Shown here piece after piece: positions 60,981-64,000 of a DNA stretch of 64,000 nucleotides. The notes below the pieces were generated by a model. It was not told where the DNA came from. It worked only from the letters and a program-made list of their open reading frames with translations, and made no database searches. The DNA is from Nereocystis luetkeana. Lineage: Eukaryota > Sar > Phaeophyceae > Laminariales > Laminariaceae. The stretch's first letter is position 1. Each line of letters opens with the position of its first letter. Made by a program: the position numbers and the translations under genes. Where the stretch lies: the NCBI GenBank assembly GCA_031213475.1, contig JARUPZ010000026.1:7254200-7318199 (forward strand), written 5' to 3'.

Positions 60981-61390
60981 CTAAGAGTTAGTTGTCAATG
61001 CTTGAAAATTGAACCAGGCTGTGTTTGGGTTTTATACGGACAGGTTGGCCTTGAAGGCGTTCGAGCGCGGGGTCTTTGTAGCAGGCCTTACCAGTAGCTT
61101 CCGGTGAGTGCCGTGACGTTTGCGCTTTTATTTCGGGTTCTCTAGAGAGTATGCGAATGCCTTTATTTCGAGCCCCACGGGCCTGCTTCCGCGGCGCCAT
61201 TTTTCACGTACAATCCCCATACCTCGAGCCAGTGGTGGGGGATTCCCTTACGACGAAGGGCATAATGCTGCTTCCGCAAGAAAGGAACTCGAGCGTGATC
61301 AGACCTACAGTAGCACAAACGTTGTGGCCTGTGAAGGCGGTATCGGGGTTCCAATCTGCAGTTTCCGGTTGACGGCGTGTATCAGGTGTT

Positions 61391-61774
61391 TCACAAGAAG
61401 CGGGCAACCTTGAGTAAAGGGTTTGTCATGTGCCTCAAACGTGGCATACGACGAGGTGTCAAGAAATGACGCTTTCGCATAAATGGTCCCCTTTTTTGCA
61501 TCAGGGGTGCCGGGGAGAAGCGACTGCCACCCGGTGGTGACACTATACCCTGTTTGAGGTTTTCCCGCTGCGGAGGTTTGTGTTCAACAAGTGAAATTGT
61601 CTCACTGCGGTAGTCGAAAGTGCAGCTGAAGCAATGTAAAGTCTTGTAGGCGTATAAACCTCCACGGTGTGTCATTGCGTGAAGCACTTCTGCTGGATTT
61701 TCGAAACGTAGATGCAGTGCCCCTTGTTTGATGTAAAAACACCAAGCGGCGGCAGGCAGTCCGCGTTCAAACAT
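61391..61774 (-). CDS. Unidentified ORF, possible first exon of the same minus-strand gene
   Basis: 127 codons from ATG 61772-61774, starting MFERGLPAAAWCFYIKQGAL, with THRGGLYAYKTLHCFSCTFD and a basic tail RKRHFLTPRRMPRLRHM. Further protein-like frames follow at 61163-61354 and 61204-61407, with a donor-like GAG/GTATGG near 61223. These pieces and the exon at 60785-60980 may form one spliced gene. The joins could not be settled by eye. Confidence 0.4.
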   Translation of the reverse strand: MFERGLPAAAWCFYIKQGALHLRFENPAEVLHAMTHRGGLYAYKTLHCFSCTFDYRSETISLVEHKPPQRENLKQGIVSPPGGSRFSPAPLMQKRGPFMRKRHFLTPRRMPRLRHMTNPLLKVARFL

Positions 61775-63035
61775 TTACCCTCAGTTGGTCTACTGTAGGT
61801 AATTCAACGTATCATACCTGGAACCAGGAATGTGTTGGAAACTCGACGCCACTCCGAAGGGAAGTGGTGCATCGTGGTCATGGGTCCTGGTACGTTGTAT
61901 ATATTCTACGTGTCGTATGAACCCCAACTATTGTGGTAAAGCTACGAGGTACAGCTGCAGGTGCTATTTTGGTGGGTAACCTTGAACATCGGCGGCGCTA
62001 TGTGCAATATACTGCGAAATTTGTGGGCACAGACACGTATGTCGTTCGTGGTAAGCGTGATACAGCTTCGTCGATTTATCCACATTATTGCTAAAAACTT
62101 TGTAGGGATCCCCCCCCCCCTCCCCCCCCCGGCTACGCCGCCGGCGAAGTAATCATTTTTCGACTTGGGTCCAGGTCGTACCTGGATACAGGCAGGTATC
62201 CTTCGTCGATGTTACATAGCGTGAAACAAAGAGGGGTATTTACTTGTTAGAGGCTTGCAGTAGACAAAACAGCACAAACAACGATTGCCCAATTATTCTG
62301 GAGTGGCACTTCGTACCGACCCTCCTCCTCATTGCTCGCGTCACGACGAGCCGTGCTGGGAGCGTCACGAGGTGAAGCGGTGGAAACCCTTCGACGAGTG
62401 TCACGGCTAGTCTGCGTCTTCCTCCAGGAAACCAAGAAGGCCGCGCTCAGACTTCATTCCGGCGGTGACCCTGCTGCGGCAAAACATTCGGCCGTCTTCG
62501 CGAAGAGCACTATCACAACATCCGTCGACACCCTCGGCTGTGCAGACCGTACGGCGTTGGTTTGTACATGTTAGGGCAGTCTCTCCTCAAAGATTAGCGA
62601 ACGAGGTGGCGATTGATCGATATTTTCGCGTTAAAACCTTGAAAGTCTGAAATATATATAGCTTGGTTTCGTGTTTGTTGAAGTTGTCATTTATTTTACA
62701 CCGTCGGAACAGGCAGCTCAATTGCACCCCCGCCCGCCAGGAAAAGGATATGATACGTCTCTGGCGGGGCGGCAACCGTCGATGATTACGCCCATGGTTA
62801 GACCGGTAGAAGTCACATACTGTCAGACCGGTAGAAGTCACATACCAGCAATCTGTACGAGCACCACGGATTCGGCGTTTATGACCTGAGTCCATCGAAT
62901 GAAGCTGGCCGTAAACCACTAAAAACTGCCACTTCAAGCATCGGTCGACTGGGGATTCTCGCCAGGGTTGGGATAGCCGCTTCCAGGTGTTATGCCAAGA
63001 ACGGCGGTACCATTGTTCGGGGTTTTTCAGAAGAG
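61775..63035. other. No firmly supported gene
   Basis: C-rich tract at about 62111-62130. A plus-strand frame ending at 62574 (RRAVLGASRGEAVETLRRVS) is protein-like but unidentified. Confidence 0.35.
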
Positions 63036-63279
63036 AGGCGTTCTACGATAGAGGTTCACCTTAGATTTTCTGAGGCTGCTCCCCACTTAAGGAGCTCCAT
63101 ACTTGACCCGACAACGTACTACAACAGCAAAAATCGAAATGCATCGTGGCGAAATATCCCATTATTGCCGAAGTAGTCTACAAAAGTTTTTTTTTTCGAC
63201 ATCAAGATTTGGGGTCAAGGAACCTCGTTTTTCAGAAACGAAAAAAAGGAAAATGTGCTGCCTCTATCGTAGAACGGGT
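63036..63279 (+). mobile_element. Family-3 MITE, copy 7
   Basis: Starts GAGGCGTTCTACGATAGAGG and ends CTCTATCGTAGAACGGGTC. A degenerate further copy appears at about 63415-63600 (CTCCTCACACGAGGAGCTCG). Confidence 0.85.
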
Positions 63280-63600
63280 CCGGCATCCACCTCTAGACGG
63301 CTGGTGCTGTGTTAAAAAGGCAGATTTAACAGGGATCACCCTGCTCCAGCGCAACTCACCAAGAGTTGATTGTTCGGATGGACAGCAGACCAATGCCTTG
63401 GTAGAGGGGGTGCCTGTGTTCATGAACTCCTCACACGAGGAGCTCGATGCCTCGCAACCGAAACACCACTTCGATAAACTTGTTTCGCGCAATCTGGATC
63501 AAGGTTTCCATGCTCTAGTCCTAAAAAAAGGTAAACCGATGCGTGTAACGTACCAGGTATCATATTAGCCGACAGTCGCCCGCTTGAATAGCTCAACCGG

Positions 63601-64000
63601 TCATGATAATGTGACTCAAACTGTGCGATGCCTATCGTGGAATGAGCCAGCATTTTATACCAATAGTTGCATTGCTTCCTCTTCTTGAAGTATCCTCTCG
63701 CAAACCCTTCGAGTGAGACGTTCCCGACGGTATGCCCACCGGTCGCGTAATCGGGAACACGACAAAGTTGCGCATTATATTAATGTTGTCAAAACTCTGA
63801 CTCGTTGAAATTATTATCGCGAAATATATTCCTAAAACAGAAATATATGTTTTCCCCGGGAGCATCGTTCCAAACCAAGCAGCAAACATGTAGCTCCAAC
63901 GTGTACGTAGACGTGCGGTATTTGTCACTGACGAAACACACATTGTAGCGTAGGGAACCTACACGATTTTGAGTAAATACTGTCCAAGAAGTGGGGTGGC
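63601..64000. other. No recognised gene
   Basis: End of window. Short frames only, none supported. Confidence 0.4.

Overview
This is a nuclear window from a eukaryote, most likely a brown alga close to Ectocarpus. The strongest evidence is an intact gene at 59475-60437 built of tandem EsV-1-7 cysteine/histidine repeats, a family expanded in brown algae. Other evidence agrees: pyrimidine-rich introns carrying simple repeats, GC-rich coding sequence with Gln/Ala/Gly/Ser runs, a very heavy microsatellite and MITE load, and a decayed Ty1/copia element. There are no operons and no bacterial gene organisation.

Genes are sparse. Recognised: the last exon of an organellar ribosomal protein uS15 (1523-1764) and the EsV-1-7 protein. 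Probable but unidentified: a 496-residue low-complexity protein with an upstream TATA box (19572-21062), terminal-type exons at 4316-4455, 25956-26160 and 27101-27382, a signal-peptide-like ORF (28446-28907), a pair of overlapping opposite-strand ORFs at 30-31 kb, a minus-strand gene near 60.8-61.8 kb, and a repeat-encoded ORF of five identical 72-residue units (23535-24719). Most exons cannot be joined into full models from the sequence alone.

Layout. 0-2.4 kb: uS15 3' end, its tandem-duplicated tail, a MITE. 4.8-8.7 kb: a degenerate hairpin minisatellite built on CGATCGGCCAACGATCG, interrupted by a (CTGT)n block. 8.9-13.2 kb: two inverted 260-bp MITEs, a 148-bp duplicated TATA/start-codon cassette, and more MITEs. 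13.77-16.89 kb: one 3.1-kb (ACT)n microsatellite. 17.5-18.2 kb: inverted repeat. 19.5-21.1 kb: low-complexity protein gene. 21.6-24.7 kb: MITEs and the perfect 216-bp array. 25.7-31 kb: MITEs and gene fragments. 35.8-36.6 kb: about 220-bp degenerate tandem repeats. 36.8-44.7 kb: Pol III-like unit and copia remnants on the minus strand. 45.0-48.1 and 51.7-54.2 kb: a segmental duplication rich in CAG/CTG and AGATC minisatellites. 59.5-60.7 kb: EsV-1-7 gene with a MITE at its stop codon.

Across the whole window a 9-mer, TACCTGGTA (or its complement TACCAGGTA), occurs 20 times where about 0.5 would be expected by chance. This, the hairpin minisatellite and the flank-inverted 216-bp array are the least explained structures here.
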